Shown here one piece after another: positions 54,237-62,564 of a stretch of DNA of 64,000 nt (positions are counted from its first letter, which is position 1; every line of letters starts with the position of its first letter). The position numbers were made by a program, and so were the translations under genes. The stretch is from contig NZ_QKQV01000001.1 of assembly GCF_003233725.1 (NCBI RefSeq), positions 62,001 through 126,000 on the forward strand. Reading direction: 5' to 3'. Below the pieces are notes generated by a model. That model was not told the origin of the DNA, made no database searches, and was given only the letters and a program-made list of their open reading frames with translations. Source of the stretch: Mesonia sp. K7 (GTDB lineage: Bacteria > Bacteroidota > Bacteroidia > Flavobacteriales > Flavobacteriaceae).

Positions 54237-54238
54237 AA

Positions 54239-54799
54239 TTACAACTGCTTTTTTTTCTTTATATATTGAAAAAGAATGAAGTAACCTAAGCCAATCAACG
54301 TTCCGAAAAACATACCGACTAACACATCGCCTAGGTAATGTACCCCCACATAAATACGACTGTAACTTACGACCAACGCCCAAATGGTGAGTAATATAAA
54401 AGCAAATCTAAAATAAGGCTTTAGGATAAGCCCCAGAAAAACAGCCAAAGCGGTACTGCTTGCCGCGTGAGCCGAAAAGAAACCGTAACGTCCACAACGT
54501 TCAGCAATATACCTGCCGTATGCTATAAAGTCTTCACGGCAAGGTCGTGGTCGCTCAAAACCGTGTTTAAAAACATTGGCGAGTTGGTCGGTACAGGTAA
54601 TCATAAGCGCTACCAAAACCATCACCACTAAAGTAGCTTTCCAACCCAGTTTTCTAAAAAGTAAAAATAATAAAACCGCATACAATGGAATCGAAGCAAA
54701 TTTGTTGGTGATAAACAGCCAAAAACCATCCCAAGAAGTATTTCCCAAATTATTGAGGTATAAAAAGGCTTCTTGGTCGAGTTGTAGCAATTCTTCCAT
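54239..54799 (-). CDS. PAP2 family phosphatase
   Basis: 186 residues with about five membrane segments and the three-part acid phosphatase motif: KHGFERPRP (about 73-81), SAHAAS (about 107-112) and SRIYVGVHYLGD (about 145-156). It is likely an inner membrane undecaprenyl-pyrophosphate or lipid phosphatase. It starts next to the 75-residue gene (1 bp gap) and follows the MATE gene in the same direction. Confidence 0.92.
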   Translation of the reverse strand: MEELLQLDQEAFLYLNNLGNTSWDGFWLFITNKFASIPLYAVLLFLLFRKLGWKATLVVMVLVALMITCTDQLANVFKHGFERPRPCREDFIAYGRYIAERCGRYGFFSAHAASSTALAVFLGLILKPYFRFAFILLTIWALVVSYSRIYVGVHYLGDVLVGMFFGTLIGLGYFILFQYIKKKKQL

Positions 54800-54800
54800 C

Positions 54801-55028
54801 CTATTCTTGGTAGCGTTCTACTTCTCTATCGTAAAATTTGGAAGCCTCCTCGATAAGGTTTCCCATTTCGCCAGAGAGTTCTTTTTCGTCATCTTTATCA
54901 AAGTCTTCCAACCATTCTACCTCATCGTCTTGCAGGTTGATGATAAATCTCGGAAACTCGGTATGTACCACAAAAATCGCATCGGGATAATCGGTGTTAT
55001 CTGCTAATAAAAATTTAGGGAAATCCAT
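54801..55028 (-). CDS. Small acidic conserved-type protein
   Basis: 75 residues, very acidic, no signal: MDFPKFLLADNTDYPDAIFVVHTEFPRFI then a helix rich in Asp and Glu. It looks like a conserved short flavobacterial protein; I cannot name a family. It lies 1 bp from the MATE gene and 1 bp from the PAP2 gene, so it is a clear operon member. Confidence 0.7.
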   Translation of the reverse strand: MDFPKFLLADNTDYPDAIFVVHTEFPRFIINLQDDEVEWLEDFDKDDEKELSGEMGNLIEEASKFYDREVERYQE

Positions 55029-55029
55029 T

Positions 55030-56376
55030 TTATTGATTTTTTAAAATTAAATCCTTACTTAAAAAGTTAAATCGAAGATACAACAATATCGCCGAACTGG
55101 TAAGTCCGACCAAAAGTCCGAGCCAAATCCCAAAACTACCGTAGTTTTCGGGTTTACCTAGCCAAAAGCTTACCGGAAAACCGATGACCCAATAGGCAAT
55201 AAAAGTAATTATCGTTGGAATTTTGACGTCTTGTAATCCGCGTAAAGCGCCCAAAATCACTACTTGTAAACCATCGCTAAGCTGAAACAGTGCGGCTACG
55301 ATAAGCAACTGTGCCGCAATAAGGATTACTTCGGTATTATCGATATAGAAAGTGGGCATCCAATCTTTCGAAAGGATAAACATCACTGCAAAAACCGCTT
55401 CGATAAGAAAAACCAATAAAAAGGTAGATAAGGCTATACGCCGTAAATCATGGTAATTTCCCATTCCTTTTTGGTTACCTACACGAATAGTTGCCGTTAC
55501 GCCTATTCCGACAGCAATCATAAAAGTCATCGAGGCTAGATTGAGTGCAATCTGATTGGCCGCTTGAGCATTGGTGCCTATCAAGCCAGCCAAAAAAATA
55601 GAACCCGTAAATAGGCCAACTTCAAAAAATACTTGCAATGCCGTTGGAAACCCAAGGTTAAACAGTTTGATAAATACTTTACTATCGAGCGATCTTTTCA
55701 TCAATTGGAAATATTCAGCAAATTTGTCTCTGGATTTTAAAATAAAAAACAAAAAGAAAAGCATAAAAACCCTTGAAATGAGCGTTCCTATCGCTGCTCC
55801 TTCTAATTCTAATCGTGGAAAAATCCAAACGCCGTAAATCAATAAATAGTTGAAGATTACATTTACCACATTCGCGATAAGCGTTGCATACATGGCGTAT
55901 TTGGTTTGTGAAAGTCCGTCACCAAACTGCTTTAAGGCTTGAAAAAACATGAGCGGAATCAACGAAAAAGCCACTATATCAATATAAGGCATCGCCAAAT
56001 CCACCACTTCTTCAGGCTGGTCTAACCAATACAAAATAGGTTTGCAAAGCAGCAAAAGTAAAAATAAGAAAATACCGTTGGCACCACACATCACTACGCC
56101 ATGTTGAAAATAAGACCGTCCAGTTGAAATGTCTTGTGCGCCATCTGCTTCCGCGACAAGCGGCGTGATCGCAAAACTAAAACCGATACCGATAGAGAGC
56201 GCGATAAAAATAAGACTATTTCCTAAAGAAACAGCGGCCAAAGGAGCTGCTCCTAATTGCCCGACCATCAAATTATCGGCAAGACCTACTAAAACATGGC
56301 CCAATTGCCCTAACATCACCGGAAAAGCGATGTTGAGATTTCGTCGAAACTCTTTGGTATAGGCTTGAAACTGCAA
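55030..56376 (-). CDS. MATE family efflux transporter
   Basis: 448 residues with twelve membrane segments in two pseudo-repeats (FPVMLGQLGHVLVGLADNLMVGQLG at about 15-39 is the first-half signature). Exports cationic drugs or metabolites with Na+ or H+. First gene of MATE-75aa-PAP2. A near copy of the dispersed palindrome (56147-56163) encodes VAEADG at the end of the second segment. Confidence 0.93.
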   Translation of the reverse strand: MQFQAYTKEFRRNLNIAFPVMLGQLGHVLVGLADNLMVGQLGAAPLAAVSLGNSLIFIALSIGIGFSFAITPLVAEADGAQDISTGRSYFQHGVVMCGANGIFLFLLLLLCKPILYWLDQPEEVVDLAMPYIDIVAFSLIPLMFFQALKQFGDGLSQTKYAMYATLIANVVNVIFNYLLIYGVWIFPRLELEGAAIGTLISRVFMLFFLFFILKSRDKFAEYFQLMKRSLDSKVFIKLFNLGFPTALQVFFEVGLFTGSIFLAGLIGTNAQAANQIALNLASMTFMIAVGIGVTATIRVGNQKGMGNYHDLRRIALSTFLLVFLIEAVFAVMFILSKDWMPTFYIDNTEVILIAAQLLIVAALFQLSDGLQVVILGALRGLQDVKIPTIITFIAYWVIGFPVSFWLGKPENYGSFGIWLGLLVGLTSSAILLYLRFNFLSKDLILKNQ

Positions 56377-56496
56377 TTTATAGAATTTTGCAGCAAATAT
56401 ATTTTAAATATGTGCAATCTATTCTAACTTTTAAAGAGAAGTTTTATGATGACTTTAATAAAAAATAAAATTCAAATGAATATTTTACGGTAAAAA

Positions 56497-56504
56497 TAGA
56501 TTTG
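56497..56504 (+). promoter_or_regulatory. TAGATTTG element overlapping the metallopeptidase start
   Basis: TAGATTTG matches TAnnTTTG but its last three bases are the proposed TTG start codon at 56502. Either it is chance, or the true start lies further downstream. Confidence 0.3.
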
Positions 56505-57095
56505 TATACCAATAAAGTCATTCCAAAAATTATAGCCCCCGAAGTAGAAAAAGCGCTCTCTTTTTATCCTGAATTAAAAGAAGTTCCTATTACTTTTAAA
56601 TTCAAGGATAAAATTAAAAAATCTACCATGCAGGCACAACCTAAATACAAGAGCTTTTTTGTATCGAAAGAGAATCGGGAATACATCATCTTAATTAGTC
56701 GAAAGTTTCATATCGAGCATGAAGAATTTAAGATTACCGATATGGACAAAGAAGTCTTAATTGGGTGGATAGGTCACGAGTTGGGTCACGTGATGGATTA
56801 TAAAGACCGTAGTGCCATTGGAATGCTTATTTTTGGGTTAAAATACCTTTTTTCTTCAGTACACATCAAAGAAGTAGAACGGGCTGCTGATACTTATGCC
56901 ATACAACATGGAATGTACAAATATATTCTTGCCACTAAAAATTTCATTTTAGACAACACACATATATCTCCCAAATATAGAGCACGTATCAAACGGCTAT
57001 ATATGTCTCCCGAGGAGATTATGGAATTGGTGAATGAATTGAGTACCCAAGAAACCGAAGAAAAAGTGGATGAAGAATATAGAAAATCAACTTAG
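56502..57095 (+). CDS. Zinc metallopeptidase-like protein
   Basis: 197 residues, no signal peptide. HELGHVMDYKDRS near 89-101 gives the HExxH zinc motif, and EVERAADTYAIQHG near 125-138 the downstream glutamate ligand, as in M48-like gluzincins. No membrane segment is evident. The start is uncertain: the TTG overlaps a promoter-like element, and no ATG is near. Convergent with the GH3 gene, overlapping it by 4 bp. Confidence 0.8.
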   Translation: MYTNKVIPKIIAPEVEKALSFYPELKEVPITFKFKDKIKKSTMQAQPKYKSFFVSKENREYIILISRKFHIEHEEFKITDMDKEVLIGWIGHELGHVMDYKDRSAIGMLIFGLKYLFSSVHIKEVERAADTYAIQHGMYKYILATKNFILDNTHISPKYRARIKRLYMSPEEIMELVNELSTQETEEKVDEEYRKST

Positions 57096-58618
57096 AGGTT
57101 TGTAATAAATTTCTGAAATTCTTTTAGTTTTTCCTCCTTCATTACTTTTTCCATTTTTACTTGCCCCCCTTTTTTCTTCTGGGCGCCACTCCATTCGTGA
57201 AAAGCTTCTAAGGGAATAATTTTTACTTGCACCCCTTTTAAAGCTTTCCCTCTAGCGACTTTATAGTTTTTATTGGATTCTTTTAAAATTTCGTCTAGTT
57301 TTTCTGCTAATTCTGTGGTAGCAATATCAACTTGCTGATCAGAACCTAAATACCATTGGTGGTAAAACTCATCGTCTATTTTAATAGCACCTACCGTAAA
57401 CTCTGGTAATTGCACCTCATATATTTCTTCTAGTCTTTTTACAGCAGCATTCATTTTATTAACCGATAGTTGCGAGCCAACTACATTGAGAAAAAACTTA
57501 GTCCGCCCGGTGATTCTAATTTCTGCTCTTTTTTTATCCGTAAAGGCAATCGTATCTCCTATCAAATAGCGCCATGCTCCAGAAACAGTACTAATCAATA
57601 ACACATAATCTACCCCTTCCTTTACTTCATCAATCCGCAATGCCGGAGCTTTTTCCGAAAGCGATCCATCTTCGTTTATGTATTCTGGTTGAAAAGGTAC
57701 AAACTCAAAAAAAATTCCATTGCCAGTTACCAATTTCATGGCGTTTGTTTCTGGTCTATTTTGAAAGGCAAGAAAGCCTTCTGAAGCTAAATAGGTATCG
57801 ATCACTGTAATTGGTTTACCTAACAAAGCATTAAAGCTTCTTTCGTAGGGTTCAAAAGCCACCCCTCCAGAAGTGTACACTTCTAAGTTGGGCCAAATTT
57901 GATGGATATGGTCTACTCCGTGGTATTTTATAACTTCCTTAAGCATCAATTCCATCCATGACGGGATTCCGCTTAAAGCACCTATATCCCAATTTTTAGC
58001 ATTTTGGGCAATGTGTTTTACACGCTCGTCCCAATCGTCTATTTTGGCGATTTCATCTCCAGGTTTGTAATACCCTCTAAACCAAAAGGGAATGCTACTA
58101 GCGCTTATTCCGCTGATTTCTCCCTCCAAGTGTCCATTTTTTTCTTTTAAATTGGTGGAGCTTCCCAGCATCATGATTTCCTTTTCAAAAAAATCAGCTG
58201 GTAAATCAAAGTTTGACAAAGCGGCTACTTGCTTGATTCCCGTTTGTCTAATCGATTCTATCATCTCGTCAGTTACAGGAATACGTTTGCTTGATTTACC
58301 CGTCGTTCCCGAACTCAAAGCAAAGTAGCTGGGAAAGCCTGGCCATGTGATATCTTGATTTCCTTCGTGTAACTGAACCCACCATCGCTCTTGTAATTGA
58401 TGGTAATCAAAATAAGGAACTTTCTTTTGAAAACTGTCAATAATATTTTCTGATTCCAAAATCTCAGAAAAATTATAAAATTTTCCGAAGGAAGTGTTTT
58501 TAGCCTTTTCCAATAACTTCCTCAATGTTCTTTCTTGATTTTCAACAACATTTTCTTCGGTTGTTAAATTTCCTGTAAAATCAATTACTTTTTTAATGAT
58601 AGAACCTATTACCGCCAT
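57092..58618 (-). CDS. GH3 family adenylate-forming enzyme
   Basis: 508 residues related to plant GH3 acyl-acid amido synthetases. AMP-binding motifs are SSGTTGKSSKRIPVT near 104-118 and WRYLIGDTIAFTDKK near 340-354. In plants these conjugate hormones to amino acids; in Bacteroidota the substrate is unknown. It lies 16 bp after the PPK2 gene on the same strand. A palindrome variant lies at 57966-57979. Confidence 0.88.
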   Translation of the reverse strand: MAVIGSIIKKVIDFTGNLTTEENVVENQERTLRKLLEKAKNTSFGKFYNFSEILESENIIDSFQKKVPYFDYHQLQERWWVQLHEGNQDITWPGFPSYFALSSGTTGKSSKRIPVTDEMIESIRQTGIKQVAALSNFDLPADFFEKEIMMLGSSTNLKEKNGHLEGEISGISASSIPFWFRGYYKPGDEIAKIDDWDERVKHIAQNAKNWDIGALSGIPSWMELMLKEVIKYHGVDHIHQIWPNLEVYTSGGVAFEPYERSFNALLGKPITVIDTYLASEGFLAFQNRPETNAMKLVTGNGIFFEFVPFQPEYINEDGSLSEKAPALRIDEVKEGVDYVLLISTVSGAWRYLIGDTIAFTDKKRAEIRITGRTKFFLNVVGSQLSVNKMNAAVKRLEEIYEVQLPEFTVGAIKIDDEFYHQWYLGSDQQVDIATTELAEKLDEILKESNKNYKVARGKALKGVQVKIIPLEAFHEWSGAQKKKGGQVKMEKVMKEEKLKEFQKFITNL

Positions 58619-58634
58619 AATAAAATTATCTTGT

Positions 58635-59513
58635 TTATTCTTTTTCCAGCTCGTTAATATATTGTTTAAGGTTTTCTAACACCTCAGGAGCTAAAGTCGG
58701 ATTTTTGACATCATCGAGTTCCGAGAGCTGATCGTATAAAATTTTTGCCACCAAATACCTTGCAGTCGCTTTATCATCGGCTGGAATCACATACCAAGGT
58801 GCTTTTTGTGTGGTCGTATTTTTGATGGCTTCTTCATAACAATATTGGTAATTATCCCACAATTTGCGTTCTTCAAGGTCACCAGGAGAAAACTTCCAAT
58901 TTTTATCGGGTTTGTTTAAACGCCTAAGCAATCTATTTTTCTGTTCTTCTTTTGATAAGTGAAGAAAGAATTTAAAAACCTTTATTCCGTTTTCGATAAT
59001 GTGGTTCTCAAAATTTCTGATTTGCTCAAAACGATTTTCCCAAAAGGTTTCGTCGATATCTTCTACTTTAGTGATAGAAGGAATGTTTTCACTCAAAATA
59101 TAATTGGGATGAACACGTGTCACCAATACATTTTCGTAATGTGTTCGGTTGAAAACACTAAATTTTCCTCTTTCGGGAAGCGCACAATAATGTCGCCACA
59201 GGTAATCGTGTTGCAATTCTTTTTTGGAAGGAGTTTTAAAACTATGCACAACAACGCCACGCGAGTTAAAATCTTGAAAAACCTCACGAATTAAGCTGTC
59301 TTTACCTGCGGTGTCCATCCCTTGTAAGCAAATCAAAACGGCATATTTGCCATGAGCGTACATCACATCTTGCCATTCGCTCAAGGCTTCACGGGTTTTG
59401 TTCAATGCTTTTTTGATGGTCTTTTCATCGGTTTGTAAATCCACGTAAGTGGCATAATTTTTAAGCTGAAAATCTTTGTTAGCTATAAGATTCTTAGTGT
59501 TAATTTCTTTCAT
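58635..59513 (-). CDS. ppk2: Polyphosphate kinase 2 (PPK2) family
   Basis: Transfers phosphate between polyphosphate and nucleotides. 292 residues with Walker A GMDTAGKDS near 65-73, the lid arginine block and FNRTHYE near 122-128. The single-domain form of this length often acts on AMP and ADP, but the subclass is not decided here. First gene of the PPK2-GH3 pair. Confidence 0.92.
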   Translation of the reverse strand: MKEINTKNLIANKDFQLKNYATYVDLQTDEKTIKKALNKTREALSEWQDVMYAHGKYAVLICLQGMDTAGKDSLIREVFQDFNSRGVVVHSFKTPSKKELQHDYLWRHYCALPERGKFSVFNRTHYENVLVTRVHPNYILSENIPSITKVEDIDETFWENRFEQIRNFENHIIENGIKVFKFFLHLSKEEQKNRLLRRLNKPDKNWKFSPGDLEERKLWDNYQYCYEEAIKNTTTQKAPWYVIPADDKATARYLVAKILYDQLSELDDVKNPTLAPEVLENLKQYINELEKE

Positions 59514-59561
59514 TTGTTGTGGCTTAGACCTTAAATATACAGCTTTGTGTTTAAATATTTT

Positions 59562-59569
59562 TATATTTG
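59562..59569 (+). promoter_or_regulatory. Predicted -7 element for the GNAT gene
   Basis: TATATTTG is a TAnnTTTG match. Its last three bases would form a TTG start at 59567, so the real start is probably the TTG at 59591, 22 nt downstream. A TTTG lies 14 nt upstream, shorter than usual. Confidence 0.45.
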
Positions 59570-59590
59570 TTTTTTACATCAATTATAGAT

Positions 59591-60172
59591 TTGGATAAAG
59601 CAATCATCATCAGTCGTGTAGCCGAAATTTTAAAAGAAACGCCCTCTGCACAGGAAGTCGTCAAACAAGGTAAAAACCGCCAAAAGCGTTTTGATTATTT
59701 GGCTACACATATGGTTAACAAAGCCATAGAAGAAGATGCGCTTATTTTATCTGAAGACGCTTCTGGAATTGCCATTTTGTTTAAAATGAATGCTTCCAAA
59801 AAGACTTTACAGGATCGCATAGACGAGCTAAAGTTGGTTTGGAATGTAACAGGTTTTAAAAACGCCCTGAAAATTTTAGATAAACAGAAATACATCAAAA
59901 ACCAACGTCCTCAAACAGGTGATTATCTTTATTGTTGGTTTTGGGGAATCACCAAAAACAGTCGTGGTGCCGACACCCAAATTGGCAAAGAAATGAAGGA
60001 CGAATTTTTACGTCGTGCCGACAAAGACAATATTCCGCTTTATGCAGAAACCGCGATTAGAAAAAATGCCATTGTGTACCAAAAATTTGGCTTTGAACTC
60101 TTTCATACCTGGAAAAGAGAAGACGGTAGTAAGATGTGGTTTTTACGGTATTTGCCGAACCAGAAGGGCTAG
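59591..60172 (+). CDS. GNAT-like N-acetyltransferase
   Basis: About 193 residues from the TTG at 59591 (MDKAIIISRVAEIL). The C-terminal LYAETAIRKNAIVYQKFGFELFHTWK is the typical GNAT acetyl-CoA region end, and IGKEMKDEFLRRADK matches the helix before it. N-terminal part resembles a GNAT fold of the bulky-substrate type. Substrate unknown. Convergent with the sigma-54 regulator. Confidence 0.75.
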   Translation: MDKAIIISRVAEILKETPSAQEVVKQGKNRQKRFDYLATHMVNKAIEEDALILSEDASGIAILFKMNASKKTLQDRIDELKLVWNVTGFKNALKILDKQKYIKNQRPQTGDYLYCWFWGITKNSRGADTQIGKEMKDEFLRRADKDNIPLYAETAIRKNAIVYQKFGFELFHTWKREDGSKMWFLRYLPNQKG

Positions 60173-60216
60173 ACTTTTTAGATTTTTAGACTTGTTAGAT
60201 TGGTTAGACAAATAAA

Positions 60217-60340
60217 GGTCATCTAAAAGTAATTTTCGTCAACCTGAATTTATTTCAGGTTCTCACAAAAATTTGTAAATCATTAGGATAAGATTCTGAA
60301 ATAAATTCAGAATGACGTTTTTTATACTTTTCAGACAGCC
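60217..60340. repeat. MITE-like element, copy C
   Basis: About 124 bp. Left end GGTCATCTAAAAGT (60217-60230) and right end ACTTTTCAGACAGCC (60326-60340) are imperfect terminal inverted repeats. Core: CGTCAACCTGAATTTATTTCAGG and GATTCTGAAATAAA followed by TTCAGAATGACG. Lies between convergent GNAT and sigma-54 regulator genes. Confidence 0.75.
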
Positions 60341-60404
60341 ACTTTAGCTTTAAATTATAAAAAAGTACTACTGTTATTTGATAATATTGAGACTAATTAT
60401 CAAC

Positions 60405-61571
60405 TTACTTCCCAGCAAAAGTTTTCACCGCTTCTTCGCCAACGGTTTTTTCTGAAGTTAGAATAATCAATCTTTCGACTACATTTCGCAGCTCTCTAAT
60501 GTTCCCTGACCAATCATAGGATTTGAGAACTTCCAAAGCTTTTTTATCAAAATCTTTAATGGCATTGCCCTGCTCTTCTGCTATTTTTTCAGCAAAATAT
60601 TCGACCAGTATTGGAATATCGTCTTTTCTATCGTTAAGTTTCGGTACCTTTATGAGTATTACCGCCAAACGGTGGTATAAATCTTCCCGAAACTTTTTGT
60701 CTTTGATTTCGTTTTTCAGATTTTTGTTGGTTGCTGCAATTACACGCACATCTACCTTAATGTCTTTATCACTACCTACGCGTTGTATTTTGTTTTCCTG
60801 TAAAGCTCGTAAGACTTTGGCTTGCGCAGCCAAACTCATATCGCCAATTTCATCTAGAAAAATTGTTCCGCCATTGGCCGCTTCAAACTTACCAGCTCTG
60901 TCTTTATTTGCCGAAGTAAAAGCACCTTTGACGTGACCAAACAGTTCACTCTCTATCAATTCTGAAGGAATGGCCGCACAGTTCACCTCAATCATCGGAC
61001 CTGTAGAACGGTTACTTTTTTGGTGCAACCAATGTGCCACCAATTCTTTTCCCGTACCATTTTCTCCCGTAATCAAAACACGTGCTTCGGTGGGAGCCAC
61101 TTTTTCGATCATATCTTTAATGGTATTGATTTCTGGAGATTCCCCAATCATCTCATATTTCTTACTGATTTTCTTTTTGAGACGCTTGTTCTCGGTCACT
61201 AATTGTTTGGTATCTAAGGCTATTCGCACCGTATTGAGCAACCGGTTAAGGTCGGGTGGTTTAGAGATATAATCGAAGGCTCCTTTACGCATGGTCTCGA
61301 CTGCGGTTTCGATATCACCATGACCGGAAATCATAATAATCGTGGTTTCTGGTTTTATTTTTTTGATGGCTTCAAGCACTTCCACTCCATCCATTTTTGG
61401 CATTTTGATATCGCAGAGGACGAGGTCGTAATCATTGTCTTTGGCTTTTTCCACCCCATCTAAGCCATCTTCTGCTTCATCTAATTGGTAATCTTTGTTT
61501 TCTTCGGTAAGTATTTTTACAAGCACACGTCTAATCGCTGCTTCGTCTTCAATAATTAAAATTTTCTTCAT
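60405..61571 (-). CDS. Sigma-54 dependent response regulator without DNA-binding domain
   Basis: 388 residues: receiver domain (about 1-120, phospho-acceptor D54 in VLCDIKMPKMDG) and an AAA+ sigma-54 activation domain (about 142-380; Walker A GENGTGKE at 169-176). The sigma-54 contact loop reads GAFTSA (216-221) instead of GAFTGA. The chain ends a few residues after the AAA+ domain, so the usual C-terminal Fis-type helix-turn-helix is missing. It may act from solution. Starts 2 bp after the DUF6268-like gene. No histidine kinase is adjacent. Confidence 0.93.
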   Translation of the reverse strand: MKKILIIEDEAAIRRVLVKILTEENKDYQLDEAEDGLDGVEKAKDNDYDLVLCDIKMPKMDGVEVLEAIKKIKPETTIIMISGHGDIETAVETMRKGAFDYISKPPDLNRLLNTVRIALDTKQLVTENKRLKKKISKKYEMIGESPEINTIKDMIEKVAPTEARVLITGENGTGKELVAHWLHQKSNRSTGPMIEVNCAAIPSELIESELFGHVKGAFTSANKDRAGKFEAANGGTIFLDEIGDMSLAAQAKVLRALQENKIQRVGSDKDIKVDVRVIAATNKNLKNEIKDKKFREDLYHRLAVILIKVPKLNDRKDDIPILVEYFAEKIAEEQGNAIKDFDKKALEVLKSYDWSGNIRELRNVVERLIILTSEKTVGEEAVKTFAGK

Positions 61572-61573
61572 GT

Positions 61574-62500
61574 TTAAAGTTTAAACTTGATTCCACTACG
61601 TATATAAAAAGTATTGTCGTTTTCAATGACATAAACATCTTCTCTGTCGTTGTCCCTTAACCTGTATTCGTTATAAACCGTGTGACCGCCATATGCATAA
61701 AAAACGATATGATCGGTAAAATAGTGTTCGTAACCAAAACCTAAAATAATTTGTGTCGCCGATATGTTTTGGGCGATATTTTTACTTCCTTCTACCGCAA
61801 AATCTTCTTGAATATTAGCAAAAAAATTGTCTAGCATCGCATAAGCCTGAACGTGGTTTGTGGCATTAAACTTATAACGCAAGGCCATTTTTGGAACCCC
61901 TACGGTGTAGGTCCATTGCGGATGAAACTCCCGGAAATAATTAATAAAAGGAAGTGGGTAATTTCGCCCTGGAGTCGTCGAATATAAAGCTCCTATAATC
62001 AAACGGTATGGTTTAACGGTTGCATCATCTCCTTTTTTATCGAGAATGGCGTATGCACTTATCGAATAAATATAATCATCTGAAATGGGTTTACCTTGTA
62101 AATTGGATGCTATTCTCACTCCTGTGTTTACTGCCAATCGCCAGTCGCTCTCTGGTTTGGGTTTAAAAACATACCCTAAACTTGCTTGTATGTTATGTAA
62201 TTCTTTTAAATTTTCTGTTGAAAAGGGAAAAGTGTCATCAAAATCGATATCGAACTTACGGTAATCTAAACCTATCACTAAAAAATTATCGTTCCATAAA
62301 GGAATTGGACCTTGTAAAAATCCGCGAAAGCGATTGACCGATTGTCTTCCTTCTGTGTATGGAATTCTGGTATATTCTAGTCTAACTAAATCTGTGGTTT
62401 GAGCTTTAGAATGGCTTGGTGCAATGGTTAATAAAATCAACAGCAAACCTGATAACGAAAGTAATCTCATAGAGTTATGGTTAGATTTTGTGGATAACAA
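61574..62500 (-). CDS. DUF6268-like outer membrane beta-barrel protein
   Basis: 308 residues with a signal peptide (about 1-33, ending SKAQ) and alternating hydrophobic strands ending in aromatic/Phe-x-Leu (GIKFKL). The pattern IRSGIKFKL and strands such as TYTVGVPKMALRYKF suggest a 12- or more stranded porin-like barrel of the DUF6268 type. Coupled to the sigma-54 regulator. A TCCGCGAAAGCG copy of the dispersed palindrome lies at 62321-62332. Confidence 0.75.
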   Translation of the reverse strand: MLSTKSNHNSMRLLSLSGLLLILLTIAPSHSKAQTTDLVRLEYTRIPYTEGRQSVNRFRGFLQGPIPLWNDNFLVIGLDYRKFDIDFDDTFPFSTENLKELHNIQASLGYVFKPKPESDWRLAVNTGVRIASNLQGKPISDDYIYSISAYAILDKKGDDATVKPYRLIIGALYSTTPGRNYPLPFINYFREFHPQWTYTVGVPKMALRYKFNATNHVQAYAMLDNFFANIQEDFAVEGSKNIAQNISATQIILGFGYEHYFTDHIVFYAYGGHTVYNEYRLRDNDREDVYVIENDNTFYIRSGIKFKL

Positions 62501-62564
62501 TATAGAAATTTTTCAGCTAGCTCATGATTGCGTTAACGATACTTTGGCTGTTTTTTAGAAAGAA

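Noticed and set aside
20506-60340. Repeated GAAACAAGTTCAG and GAATAAATTCAG units as a CRISPR array
   Set aside because: Copies are far apart, each is an inverted repeat in its own spacer, and no cas gene is present.
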